64,000 nt of DNA from Pseudoxanthomonas suwonensis. Its GTDB lineage: Bacteria; Pseudomonadota; Gammaproteobacteria; Xanthomonadales; Xanthomonadaceae. The translations under genes were made by a program, and so were the position numbers. The notes under the pieces were generated by a model that was given only the letters and a program-made list of their open reading frames with translations, ran no database searches and was not told where the DNA came from. Where the stretch lies: assembly GCA_003240695.1 (NCBI GenBank), contig QFNC01000008.1:38084-102083 (forward strand), in the 5' to 3' direction. Shown piece by piece: positions 21,374 through 28,681 of the stretch. Every line of letters starts with the position of its first letter. The first letter of the stretch is position 1.

Positions 21374-22138
21374 TCAGGCGGCACCCTGCGGCGCCACGCG
21401 ATCGCGGATCCAGGCATAGCCGTGTTCTTCCAGCTGCAGGGCCAGTTCCGGGCCGCCGCTTTCGACGATGCGGCCATCGGCCAGCACGTGCACCACGTCG
21501 GGCTTGATGTAATCCAGCAGACGCTGGTAGTGGGTGATGACGATGAAGCTGCGTCCGGGCGAGCGCAGCGCATTCACGCCGTCGGCAACCGCTTTCAATG
21601 CGTCGATGTCCAGCCCCGAATCGGTTTCATCGAGAATGGCCAGCTTCGGTTCCAGCACGGCCAGCTGGAAAATCTCGTTGCGCTTCTTCTCGCCGCCGGA
21701 AAAACCCTCGTTCACGCCGCGGTTGAGCAACGTGTCGGGCAGGTCCAGCACCTTGATCCTCTCGCGCACCAGCTTGAGGAACTGCACCGAATCCAGCTCG
21801 GCCTCGCCGCGTGCCTTGCGCTGCGCATTCAGCGCGCTGCGCAGGAAATAGGTGTTGTTCACCCCGGGAATCTCGACCGGATACTGGAAGGCCAGGAACA
21901 CGCCGAGCGCGGCACGCTGTTCCGGCTCCAGCGCCAGCAGGTCGCGCCCTTCGAACATGACGCTACCGGCGGTGATGTCGTAGCCGTCGCGGCCGGCCAG
22001 CACGTTGCCAAGCGTGGACTTCCCGGCACCGTTCGGGCCCATGATGGCGTGCACTTCGCCGGGGTTCACGCGCAGGCTCAGGCCTTTCAGGATCTCGCGC
22101 GCGTCCACGCGCACGTGCAGGTTGTCGATATCGAGCAT
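21374..22138 (-). CDS. sufC: Fe-S cluster assembly ATPase SufC
   Basis: ABC-type ATPase of the SufBCD complex, soluble and not a transporter. Of 254 aa: Walker A GPNGAGKST at residues 34-42, a Q-loop FLAFQYPVEIPGV typical of SufC, signature GFSGGEKKRNEI, and Walker B LAILDETDSGLDIDAL. It begins 3 nt after the DUF3703 gene stop and is followed within one base by sufD. No unusual features. Confidence 0.97.
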   Translation of the reverse strand: MLDIDNLHVRVDAREILKGLSLRVNPGEVHAIMGPNGAGKSTLGNVLAGRDGYDITAGSVMFEGRDLLALEPEQRAALGVFLAFQYPVEIPGVNNTYFLRSALNAQRKARGEAELDSVQFLKLVRERIKVLDLPDTLLNRGVNEGFSGGEKKRNEIFQLAVLEPKLAILDETDSGLDIDALKAVADGVNALRSPGRSFIVITHYQRLLDYIKPDVVHVLADGRIVESGGPELALQLEEHGYAWIRDRVAPQGAA

Positions 22139-22141
22139 GGT

Positions 22142-22483
22142 TCAGTCCACCAGATGGCGCAGGTCGCCCGGAATCGGCATGCATCGGAAGGCGCCGACAT
22201 TGGCGCCACCGGTATTGCCGCGTGGCACCCAGAGCAGGGTTTTGGTCAGTGCGGCCGGAATGCGCAGCAGCTGCCCGATGATTTCGCGCACGTCCCGACG
22301 CAGCCAGCCGATGCGCAGCATGTGCAGATGTGCACGCGTGTGCGCGATCACGTTGCGCTGGCCGATGACGTGGGCACGTTCGAGATGGCGGAAGGAGGCA
22401 TCGAGCCGATCATCCGCCTCCGCACGGAAAGCGGCAGCCATTTCCAGATCGAAGGCCTGCCGCTGCTGGGTGCGCAGTTTCAT
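22142..22483 (-). CDS. DUF3703 protein embedded in the suf operon
   Basis: A 113 aa helical protein without signal peptide or membrane segment. Histidine-rich helix [23 protein letters not shown] (residues about 33-55), then a [12 protein letters not shown] segment and the C-terminal [11 protein letters not shown]. This pattern fits DUF3703, a family of unknown function. It overlaps the end of sufB by 4 nt and is 3 nt from sufC, so it is made together with the scaffold. The HxxH-type spacing could bind metal, but that is speculation. Confidence 0.82.
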   Translation of the reverse strand: MKLRTQQRQAFDLEMAAAFRAEADDRLDASFRHLERAHVIGQRNVIAHTRAHLHMLRIGWLRRDVREIIGQLLRIPAALTKTLLWVPRGNTGGANVGAFRCMPIPGDLRHLVD

Positions 22484-23919
22484 CCCACCGCACCTTCCAG
22501 CGAGATGTCCAGCAGTTTCTTCGCTTCCACGGCGAATTCCATCGGCAGTTCGCGGAACACGGACTTGCAGAAGCCGTCCACGATCATCGACACCGCGTCT
22601 TCCTCGCCCAGCCCGCGGCTGCGGCAGTAGAACAGCTGGTCCTCGCCGATCTTGCTGGTGGTGGCCTCGTGTTCCACGGTGGCATCGGCCCGCTTCACCT
22701 CGATGTAGGGAAAGGTGTGCGCGCCGCACTGCTTGCCGATCAGCAGGCTGTCGCACTGGGTGTGGTTGCGTGCGCCTTCCGCGCCGCGTTCCACCCGCAC
22801 CAGGCCGCGGTAGGTGTTCTGCCCGCGGCCGGCACTGATGCCCTTGGACACGATCTTCGACTTGGTGCGCCTGCCGACGTGGATCATCTTGGTTCCGGTA
22901 TCGGCCTGCTGGCGATGGTGGGTGAGCGCGACCGAATGGAATTCGCCGCTGCTGTCATCGCCCAGCAGAACGCAGCTGGGATATTTCCAGGTGATGGCGG
23001 AACCGGTTTCCACCTGGGTCCAGGTCACCTTGCTGCGTGCGCCGCGGCATTCGGCACGCTTGGTCACGAAATTGTAGATGCCGCCGACGCCGTTCTCGTC
23101 GCCCGGGTACCAGTTCTGCACGGTCGAATACTTGATTTCCGCATCGTCCAGCGCCACGAGTTCCACCACGGCGGCGTGCAGCTGGTTCTCGTCGCGCATC
23201 GGTGCGGTGCAGCCTTCCAGATAGCTGACGTAGGCGCGATCCTCGCAGATGATCAGGGTGCGTTCGAACTGCCCGGTGTGCCCGGCGTTGATGCGGAAAT
23301 AGGTGGACAGCTCCATCGGACAGCGCACCCCGGCTGGAATGAACACGAAACTGCCATCGGAAAACACCGCCGAATTGAGTGCCGCGAAATAGTTGTCGCG
23401 CACCGGTACCACGCTGCCCAGGTACTGCTGCACCAGATCCGGATGCTCGCGGATGGCCTCGGACATGGAACAGAAGATGATGCCTTTTTCCGCCAGTTCC
23501 TTGCGGAAGGTGGTGCCCACGGACACCGAATCGAACACCGCATCCACGGCCACGCCGGCCAGTTTGGCACGCTCGTGCAGCGGCACGCCGAGTTTGTCGT
23601 ACGTGTCGATGAGCTCCTGCGGCACCTCGTCCAGCGAGGCGTATTTCGCCTTCGGGGCACTGTAGTAGCTCAGCGCCTGGAAATCGATCGGGGCGATCTG
23701 CAGCTTGGCCCAGTGCGGCATCGGCATGGTCAGCCAGTGGCGGTAGGCGGCCAGCCGCCATTGCGTCATCCATTCCGGTTCGCTCTTCTTGGCCGACAGC
23801 GCCCGGATGATGGTTTCGTCAAGTCCCGGCGGCAGCGAATCGGATTCGATGTCGGTGACGAAGCCGGCGTCGTACTTGCGCCCCAGCTGGGCATGGATGT
23901 CGCGGTTGGTGGTGGCCAT
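22480..23919 (-). CDS. sufB: Fe-S cluster assembly protein SufB
   Basis: Scaffold subunit on which nascent clusters form. The 479 aa protein shows the full SufB pattern: [58 protein letters not shown], and a C-terminal [11 protein letters not shown] motif that includes the conserved cysteine. The ATG at 23919 begins one base after the sufR stop; an in-frame ATG 15 nt upstream is possible but would overlap sufR. Highly conserved and intact. Confidence 0.97.
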   Translation of the reverse strand: MATTNRDIHAQLGRKYDAGFVTDIESDSLPPGLDETIIRALSAKKSEPEWMTQWRLAAYRHWLTMPMPHWAKLQIAPIDFQALSYYSAPKAKYASLDEVPQELIDTYDKLGVPLHERAKLAGVAVDAVFDSVSVGTTFRKELAEKGIIFCSMSEAIREHPDLVQQYLGSVVPVRDNYFAALNSAVFSDGSFVFIPAGVRCPMELSTYFRINAGHTGQFERTLIICEDRAYVSYLEGCTAPMRDENQLHAAVVELVALDDAEIKYSTVQNWYPGDENGVGGIYNFVTKRAECRGARSKVTWTQVETGSAITWKYPSCVLLGDDSSGEFHSVALTHHRQQADTGTKMIHVGRRTKSKIVSKGISAGRGQNTYRGLVRVERGAEGARNHTQCDSLLIGKQCGAHTFPYIEVKRADATVEHEATTSKIGEDQLFYCRSRGLGEEDAVSMIVDGFCKSVFRELPMEFAVEAKKLLDISLEGAVG

Positions 23920-23920
23920 G

Positions 23921-24373
23921 TCAGGATTCGGCAAGCACAGCGGGGATGGGTCTGAGCGTCATGGCAGAGGATGGATCGGCATGCATCGATTGCAGGCTGA
24001 TGCCGCGCAGCGCCTCGGCGATCACCGCGTTCACGCGCTGCCACTTCGGGCGCGCATCGCAATGGGCCTGGATGCCGCACCGGCTGCCATGCGTGCTGCA
24101 TTCGGTCATCGCCAGCGGGCCCTCCAGCGCTTCCACGATGTCCGCCAGGGTGATCAGGCCGGGCCTGCGTGAGAGCCGATAACCGCCGTTGCTGCCGCGA
24201 AAGCCCTCGACCAGCCCGGCCTGCGCCAACGGTTTCAGCACTTTCGCCACGGTGGTGGTTTCCAGGCCCGCACGCGTAGCCAGCTCGCTGGCGCTGAGTA
24301 CCGACGATGCGTCTTCTGCCATGACCGACATCACGACGGTGGCGTAATCGGCGAGTTTGGATACGCGCAGCAT
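23921..24373 (-). CDS. sufR: SUF-operon Rrf2 family repressor SufR
   Basis: A 150 aa Rrf2/IscR-like transcription factor: winged helix over residues 1-75 ([43 protein letters not shown]) and three cysteines C92, C99 and C105 that would hold an Fe-S cluster. Proteins of this type repress the suf operon when holding a cluster and release it on cluster loss. It heads the operon, with a candidate operator over its own promoter (24397-24408). Confidence 0.93.
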   Translation of the reverse strand: MLRVSKLADYATVVMSVMAEDASSVLSASELATRAGLETTTVAKVLKPLAQAGLVEGFRGSNGGYRLSRRPGLITLADIVEALEGPLAMTECSTHGSRCGIQAHCDARPKWQRVNAVIAEALRGISLQSMHADPSSAMTLRPIPAVLAES

Positions 24374-24396
24374 GGCAGGGCTCGAATCAGGACCGA

Positions 24397-24426
24397 AATG
24401 GTACCATTGTCGTGCGCCGGAGACAA
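24397..24426 (-). promoter_or_regulatory. suf operon promoter with SufR operator-like palindrome
   Basis: On the minus strand -35 TTGTCT (24426-24421) and -10 TACCAT (24403-24398) are 17 nt apart, about 25 nt before the sufR ATG. The -10 lies inside the perfect 12-bp palindrome AATGGTACCATT (24397-24408). A palindrome over the -10 of an autoregulated Rrf2 gene is the expected place for repressor binding. Binding by SufR is inferred. Confidence 0.6.
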
Positions 24427-24450
24427 ATGCCGACCAAGGGCGGATGGGCT

Positions 24451-25024
24451 TCAGTCTTGGACGGGCAGCAGCATCTTCAGGCCATGAATCGTTTTCTGCA
24501 CCGTGCTGGTGCCCTCGCGCAGCAGGTAATGGTAGCGGTTGAACACGCTGCCCAATTGCACTTCCTGTTCCACGTACAGCACCTGGCCGGCTTGGATGTC
24601 GAAGGCCAGATCGCCAGCGCAGAACCGGCCGCCCGACAGCACATGACGGCCCGGTTCCAGGACCAGCCGATAGAACCGGTAGCCGCGGGTCTGGCCAATG
24701 AATCGACCGTCGAGGACAACGTCGAACCGGCCAGCATTGCCACGTACTGGCTGCGGTACAGATACAGCACACCCTTACCGGCCACCGGCGCGAAGTCGAG
24801 TGCATCGCGCTTGTGCACATCGCCCGCCACGGCCACGCGACGGTTGTGCACGGCGAAGAGCCAGATCACGCCGGCCACCAGTGCCAGCAGGATCGCCATC
24901 GACAGCAGAAGGATGACCCGCGCATGGACGTGCCGTGCGCGGCACGCATCGCGAAGGCGCCCAGCAACGCGCCGACCAGGACGAATGGCAGCAGTTTCAG
25001 CAGGGATGCGCGACCGAAATGCAT
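24451..25024 (-). pseudogene. Frameshifted DUF2846-like membrane-anchored protein
   Basis: Three consecutive reading frames together make one plausible protein. Frame 1 (from ATG 25024) starts MHFGRASLLKLLPFVLVGALLG and is lost near 24930. Frame 2 carries ILLLSMAILLALVAGVIWLFAV then GVLYLYRSQYVAMLAG and is lost near 24727. Frame 3 continues FDVVLDGRFIGQTRGYRFYRLVLEPGRHVLSGGRF to LLPVQD and a stop at 24451. The second part resembles DUF2846 (YxYR, VxxDGxxIG, LxPGxH, VEQEV). Each junction fits loss of one base. Divergent from the SET gene. Either a decayed gene or two local sequencing errors. Confidence 0.6.
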
Positions 25025-25111
25025 GCGGGGATCGTCCGGAACGGGCAATGCATTTTCGCAGATCGGCGGCGGCTGGTGCACAATGCAGCTTTCCGCTCCG
25101 GGCACGGGTCC

Positions 25112-25600
25112 ATGCCGAAGAAACGCCGCAGCATCGAGCGCCGCAAGTCGGACATCCACGGCAACGGCGTGTTCGCCACGGCCGCCATCGCCAAGGGCGA
25201 GCGCATCGTCCGCTATAAGGGCAAGCTGCGCACGCATGCCGAGGTGGACGACCGCTACGGCGGGGTGGAGGAAGACGGTCATACCTTCCTGTTCACCCTG
25301 AACGACGACTACGTGATCGATGGCAACGTGGACGGCAACATCGCCCGCTGGATCAACCACAGCTGCGCGCCGAACTGCCAGGCCGCGCTGGAGGAAAACG
25401 CGGACGGCAAGCCGCACAAGGACAAGGTGTACATCGAGGCGCTGCGCGACATCGCCGCCGGCGAGGAGCTGAGCTACAACTACGGCATCGTGCTGGACGA
25501 GCCGCACACGCCGGCATTGAAGAAATTGTGGGGATGCCGCTGCGGCGCGGAGACCTGCACGGGTACGTTGCTGCAGCCCAAGCGGCGCCGCAAGGCCTGA
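25112..25600 (+). CDS. SET-domain protein (putative lysine methyltransferase)
   Basis: A compact SET protein of 162 aa. Landmarks: HGNGVFATAAIAKGE at residues 16-30, substrate/cofactor core WINHSCAPNCQ (NHSC at 82-85), SYNYG at 121-125, and a post-SET-like cysteine cluster CRCGAETC at 142-149. Both tails are strongly basic (PKKRRSIERRK and KRRRKA). SET proteins methylate protein lysines using S-adenosylmethionine; bacterial members are few and mostly uncharacterised. The substrate is unknown, but a lysine-rich HU protein is encoded 0.7 kb away. The basic ends suggest nucleic-acid or nucleoid association. Confidence 0.9.
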   Translation: MPKKRRSIERRKSDIHGNGVFATAAIAKGERIVRYKGKLRTHAEVDDRYGGVEEDGHTFLFTLNDDYVIDGNVDGNIARWINHSCAPNCQAALEENADGKPHKDKVYIEALRDIAAGEELSYNYGIVLDEPHTPALKKLWGCRCGAETCTGTLLQPKRRRKA

Positions 25601-25603
25601 GCC

Positions 25604-26194
25604 TCATTCCCAGTCGTCGGGCGCATCGCGCAGCAGCGGATGCGGATTGCGCGCTCCATTGATGCCGTAGATGCCGTAATGCAGATGCGGCCGGGTGCCT
25701 CTGGCGTTGCCGGTGTCGCCCACCTGGCCGATCGGATCGCCCGCGCGGAGCCGATCCAGGCGCTGCAAGCCATCCGCCCAGCTGTCCAGATGTGCATAGT
25801 AGTGTCGCTCCCCGCCCGGTCCCAGTGTCCAGACCTGTTTGCCGCCCAAGCCCCGATCGCGGACGGCCAGTACCAGTGCATCGCTGCTGCTGCGCACTGC
25901 GGTGCCGCGCGGGGCGAAGATGTCCACGCCTTCATGCCGGCGGCCACCGCTGCGAATGCCGCCCCAGGTGTCGGCGATGCGGCTTGCACGCACGCCCTGC
26001 ACTGGAACCGGCAGCGAATCGGGAATCGGTTCGCGGCGCAGTTGCCATCCGAACACCAACGCCTGGATGGACGGATGTCCCCACAGCCATGCGCCGGCCA
26101 TCACCAGCAGCATGGCAAGCAGCAGAATGACGATGATGGGCCGGAGCCGCCGAGGCATGGCAAGCAGGCAGGTTGCGGAAGACGGCTTCACCAT
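25604..26194 (-). CDS. M23 family (LytM-type) membrane-anchored metallopeptidase
   Basis: Peptidoglycan endopeptidase-like protein with an N-terminal membrane anchor (PIIVILLLAMLLVMAGAWLWG). The M23 zinc motifs are intact: RRHEGVDIFAPRGT (H-x3-D) and RPHLHYGIYG (HxH) with a middle YYAHLDSWADG. I chose the ATG at 26194 (196 aa); the frame opens at 26266 but that start lies inside the HU terminator. The ATG at 26158, just before the membrane helix, is also possible. It ends 3 nt from the convergent SET gene. Confidence 0.87.
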   Translation of the reverse strand: MVKPSSATCLLAMPRRLRPIIVILLLAMLLVMAGAWLWGHPSIQALVFGWQLRREPIPDSLPVPVQGVRASRIADTWGGIRSGGRRHEGVDIFAPRGTAVRSSSDALVLAVRDRGLGGKQVWTLGPGGERHYYAHLDSWADGLQRLDRLRAGDPIGQVGDTGNARGTRPHLHYGIYGINGARNPHPLLRDAPDDWE

Positions 26195-26242
26195 GCGCTG
26201 CCCGAGTGAGCAGTGGATGAAGCCGCTGCCGTCGCAGGCAAC

Positions 26243-26271
26243 AAAAAGCCGGATGGCGTGAACCATCCGGT
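26243..26271 (-). terminator. Rho-independent terminator of the HU gene
   Basis: On the minus strand CCGGATGG (26270-26263) pairs with CCATCCGG (26256-26249) around a 6-nt loop and is followed by five T (26247-26243). About 50 nt after the HU stop codon. It also rules out the longest start proposed for the M23 gene. Confidence 0.85.
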
Positions 26272-26321
26272 TTCGCGAGTCCAGGCCGTCGCCACGGGTG
26301 TGGCAACCGGCGGATCGGCCA

Positions 26322-26708
26322 TCAGACCGTGGCGGCGTCCTTCAGGCCCTTGGTGGGACGCACCTTGACCTTGATCGAAGCCGGCTTGGCGGCGAACCAC
26401 TGCTCTTCCTTGGTGAACGGGTTGATGCCCTTGCGCTTGGGCTTGGCCGGCACGCTCACGGTGGTGATCTTCAGCAGGCCGGGCAGGGTGAAGCTGCCAA
26501 CGCCTTTCTTGCTCAGCGAGCCACGCACGGCGCCGTCGAGGGCGGCCATCACGGCGCGCACGTCCTTGGCGGCCACGCCGCTGGTTTCGGCCAGATGCGC
26601 AACCAGTGCCGACTTGGTCAGCGCTTCCTTGATGGGCTTGGGGGCTGCGGCCTTGTCTTTCTTGGGGGCGGCAGCGGCTTTCTTCGCGGCGACTTTCTTC
26701 TGTGCCAT
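26322..26708 (-). CDS. HU-family nucleoid protein with Lys/Ala-rich N-terminal tail
   Basis: A histone-like protein of 128 aa. The C-terminal 95 residues are an HU/IHF fold (LTKSALVAHLAETSGVAAKD, GVGSFTLPGLLKI, KRKGINPFTKEEQ with the DNA-intercalating proline region). The first 27 residues are a low-complexity tail of Lys, Ala and Pro (AAKKAAAAPKKDKAAAPKP), like histone H1 tails. This extended form is common in Xanthomonads to my recollection. Monocistronic, with its own strong terminator and a GAGGG ribosome-binding sequence. Confidence 0.92.
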   Translation of the reverse strand: MAQKKVAAKKAAAAPKKDKAAAPKPIKEALTKSALVAHLAETSGVAAKDVRAVMAALDGAVRGSLSKKGVGSFTLPGLLKITTVSVPAKPKRKGINPFTKEEQWFAAKPASIKVKVRPTKGLKDAATV

Positions 26709-27025
26709 GGGTTCGGAATTCCCTCGTCAGAGTGGGTGAATGACGCAGCCGGGATGGCTGGCTGCGCCAATGTATTGCATGCGACGCGCCAAGCCAAGTG
26801 CCTGCAGGGCTTTTCCCGCGGTTTTTTCGCCTGATTTCGCGCGGCGGGGCATGTCGCAGGCACGCGCATGCCATCGGCGCGCTGTCGATGGCTCGGCACC
26901 GCGCATGTCCATCGACCCGCTGGCTGCTGAATCGCTCAGCCGGCGACAGGCGAATTCAGCCCTGCTTTACCGCCGATACCACACGATTGCATCGCAACGG
27001 TCCGCTGCCGTGGGAGCCCTTCACG
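26709..27025. other. Intergenic region between divergent HU and glycine-zipper genes
   Basis: A 317-nt gap with no convincing gene. The HU side has a hairpin (GCAGCC/GGCTGC on the minus strand near 26745-26765) in the probable leader. A GGGAG about 10 nt before the ATG at 27026 can serve the plus-strand gene. The middle holds GC-rich sequence without visible repeats. Confidence 0.5.
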
Positions 27026-27724
27026 ATGAAACGTTCGCTTGCCTGCACGCTCACCCTCGCCTGCGCACTGGTCGGTGCCATGCCGGCGGCGGCGTATGAA
27101 ACGGCGCTGTCCCCGGTGACGGGCGAGCGCGGGGTGTACCGCCATGACGAGCTGGATTACGCGCGCGTGATCCGCGTGGATCGCGTGAGCGGTGTCGATG
27201 GCCGCCAGGCCGGCGGGCCGCAACAGCGTTGCTACACGCGCACCGACCGATACGACAGCAACGGATATTCGCAGTACGACCCGTATGAACGCGGTGACGG
27301 CTATGGCAGCTATCGCGGTGACGGCGGCTATCGCGATGATCGCCATGCCGGCGGCAGGGGTTCCGCTGCCGGTCGCGCCATGGCCACCGTGGTCGGTGGC
27401 GTGCTGGGTGCCGTGGTCGGCAGCCAGATGGGCAACGGTTCGGGCCGTTATGTCGCCTCCAGCGTGGGTTCGATGATCGGCGGCATCGCCGGGCAGCAGG
27501 TGTACGAAAGCGCCGTGCGCAACCGCCAGCGCGAGCAGCGGGCCGAAGTGACCGTGTGCGATCCGGTCCCGGCCGGTCATCCCGATGCCTATTCCGGGTA
27601 TTCCAGCCAACCGCTGTACGAAGTGACCTACGAGTATGCCGGCCGCACCTACATGGAGCGCACCAGCCGGCTCTATCGCCCGGGCGACCCCATCCGGGTG
27701 CGGGTGGACGTGCGTCCGGACTGA
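27026..27724 (+). CDS. Glycine-zipper 2TM domain protein, exported
   Basis: A 232 aa protein with a signal peptide (residues 1-23, ending AAA), a Tyr/Gly/Asp-rich low-complexity section (about residues 80-112), and a glycine-zipper hairpin (VVGGVLGAVVGSQMG, then VGSMIGGIAGQQV) like that of the SlyB/YcfJ outer-membrane lipoproteins. The end VTVCDPVPAGHPDAY and a beta-rich tail complete it. No lipobox cysteine at the cleavage site. Presumably an envelope protein of unknown role. It converges on phzF, 10 nt apart. Confidence 0.85.
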   Translation: MKRSLACTLTLACALVGAMPAAAYETALSPVTGERGVYRHDELDYARVIRVDRVSGVDGRQAGGPQQRCYTRTDRYDSNGYSQYDPYERGDGYGSYRGDGGYRDDRHAGGRGSAAGRAMATVVGGVLGAVVGSQMGNGSGRYVASSVGSMIGGIAGQQVYESAVRNRQREQRAEVTVCDPVPAGHPDAYSGYSSQPLYEVTYEYAGRTYMERTSRLYRPGDPIRVRVDVRPD

Positions 27725-27734
27725 ACAGCCGGTG

Positions 27735-28631
27735 TCAGTCCGGCCAGCGCAGCTCGCCCTGCACCACGGTGCAGACGCGGCCTCCGGACCATACCAGCCC
27801 ATCGCCATCCACCTGCAGTTCGATGATCGCGTCGTGGCCGACTTCGCGGCCTTGGCTGACCCGATAGAAACCGGTGTTGCCGGGTAGTGCATCGCGCAGG
27901 GCCAGCCATGCGGCCAGCGTGGCGTTGGCTGCGCCGGATGCCGCATCCTCGAACGGCACCGGTGACCCCACCCAGGCGCGCACGGCCAGGTAGTACACCG
28001 GGTCGTCGCTGCGGGCGAACAGGCACAGGCCCATGCTGTCCGATGCCTGGGCCAATGCGGTGATCGCGGCCCAATCGGGCGTGGCCTGGCGCAGTGCCGA
28101 TTCGCTGGCCACTTCGGCCAGCCACCAGCGTCGACCACCTTCCATCAAGGCACAAGGCAGTGCACCCATCGGCAGATCGCCCAGCGCCGCGCGCAGGCGT
28201 GGATCGGTGGCATCGGCGGTATCCAGCAGCTGCGCGCGCGGGGTGCGCACGGCGATGGTGCGTTCGCGGCCGCTGCCGGCAACGCGCAACGGCAATTTCC
28301 CGGCGATTCCGTCCTGGACCAGCAGGCCATCCCGCGGACTGGCCAGCCCGGCTTCCAGCACGGCATGCGCGGTGCCGACACTGGGATGCCCGGCAAACGG
28401 CACTTCCCGGCGCGGACTGAAGATGCGCAGTCGGTAGCTGGCCTCTCCATCCAGTGCGGGCAGCACGAAGGTGGTTTCCGGCAGGCGGGTCCAGCGCGCA
28501 ATGGCCTGCATTGCGGCATCGGTCAATCCGCTGCCGTCCAGTACCACCGCCAGCGGGTTGCCGGCGCCGGGACGGTCGGCGAAGACATCTACCTGACGAT
28601 AGGCGCGGGCAGGGTGGCCGGAGCTGTGCAT
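27735..28631 (-). CDS. PhzF family isomerase/epimerase
   Basis: The 298 aa protein has the two-lobed DAP-epimerase-like fold of PhzF: N-terminal RQVDVFADRPGAGNPLAVVLDG, the catalytic-Glu segment RLPETTFVLP, and the second-lobe FAGHPSVGTAHAVL and DAASGAANATLAAWL. Phenazine genes are absent, so the name reflects fold only; most relatives have no known substrate. It is divergent from the lysC-lysA gene, with about 50 nt between the start codons. Confidence 0.9.
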   Translation of the reverse strand: MHSSGHPARAYRQVDVFADRPGAGNPLAVVLDGSGLTDAAMQAIARWTRLPETTFVLPALDGEASYRLRIFSPRREVPFAGHPSVGTAHAVLEAGLASPRDGLLVQDGIAGKLPLRVAGSGRERTIAVRTPRAQLLDTADATDPRLRAALGDLPMGALPCALMEGGRRWWLAEVASESALRQATPDWAAITALAQASDSMGLCLFARSDDPVYYLAVRAWVGSPVPFEDAASGAANATLAAWLALRDALPGNTGFYRVSQGREVGHDAIIELQVDGDGLVWSGGRVCTVVQGELRWPD

Positions 28632-28635
28632 CGAC

Positions 28636-28666
28636 TAGAATTCCGCATCTCGCCCGATCGTCGGGC
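28636..28666 (+). promoter_or_regulatory. Probable lysC-lysA promoter -10 and leader hairpin
   Basis: A -10-like TAGAAT (28636-28641) is followed 10 nt later by GCCCGA-TCG-TCGGGC (28652-28666), a perfect 6-bp inverted repeat placed near the expected transcription start. No good -35 is seen. The hairpin could be an operator or a 5' mRNA stem. I see no lysine-riboswitch fold, which would need a much longer leader. Confidence 0.35.
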
Positions 28667-28681
28667 CCAGCGCGGCATTGT

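Noticed and set aside
26195..26266. Longer N-terminus for the M23 peptidase
   Set aside because: The added codons lie in the HU terminator hairpin and give no signal sequence.
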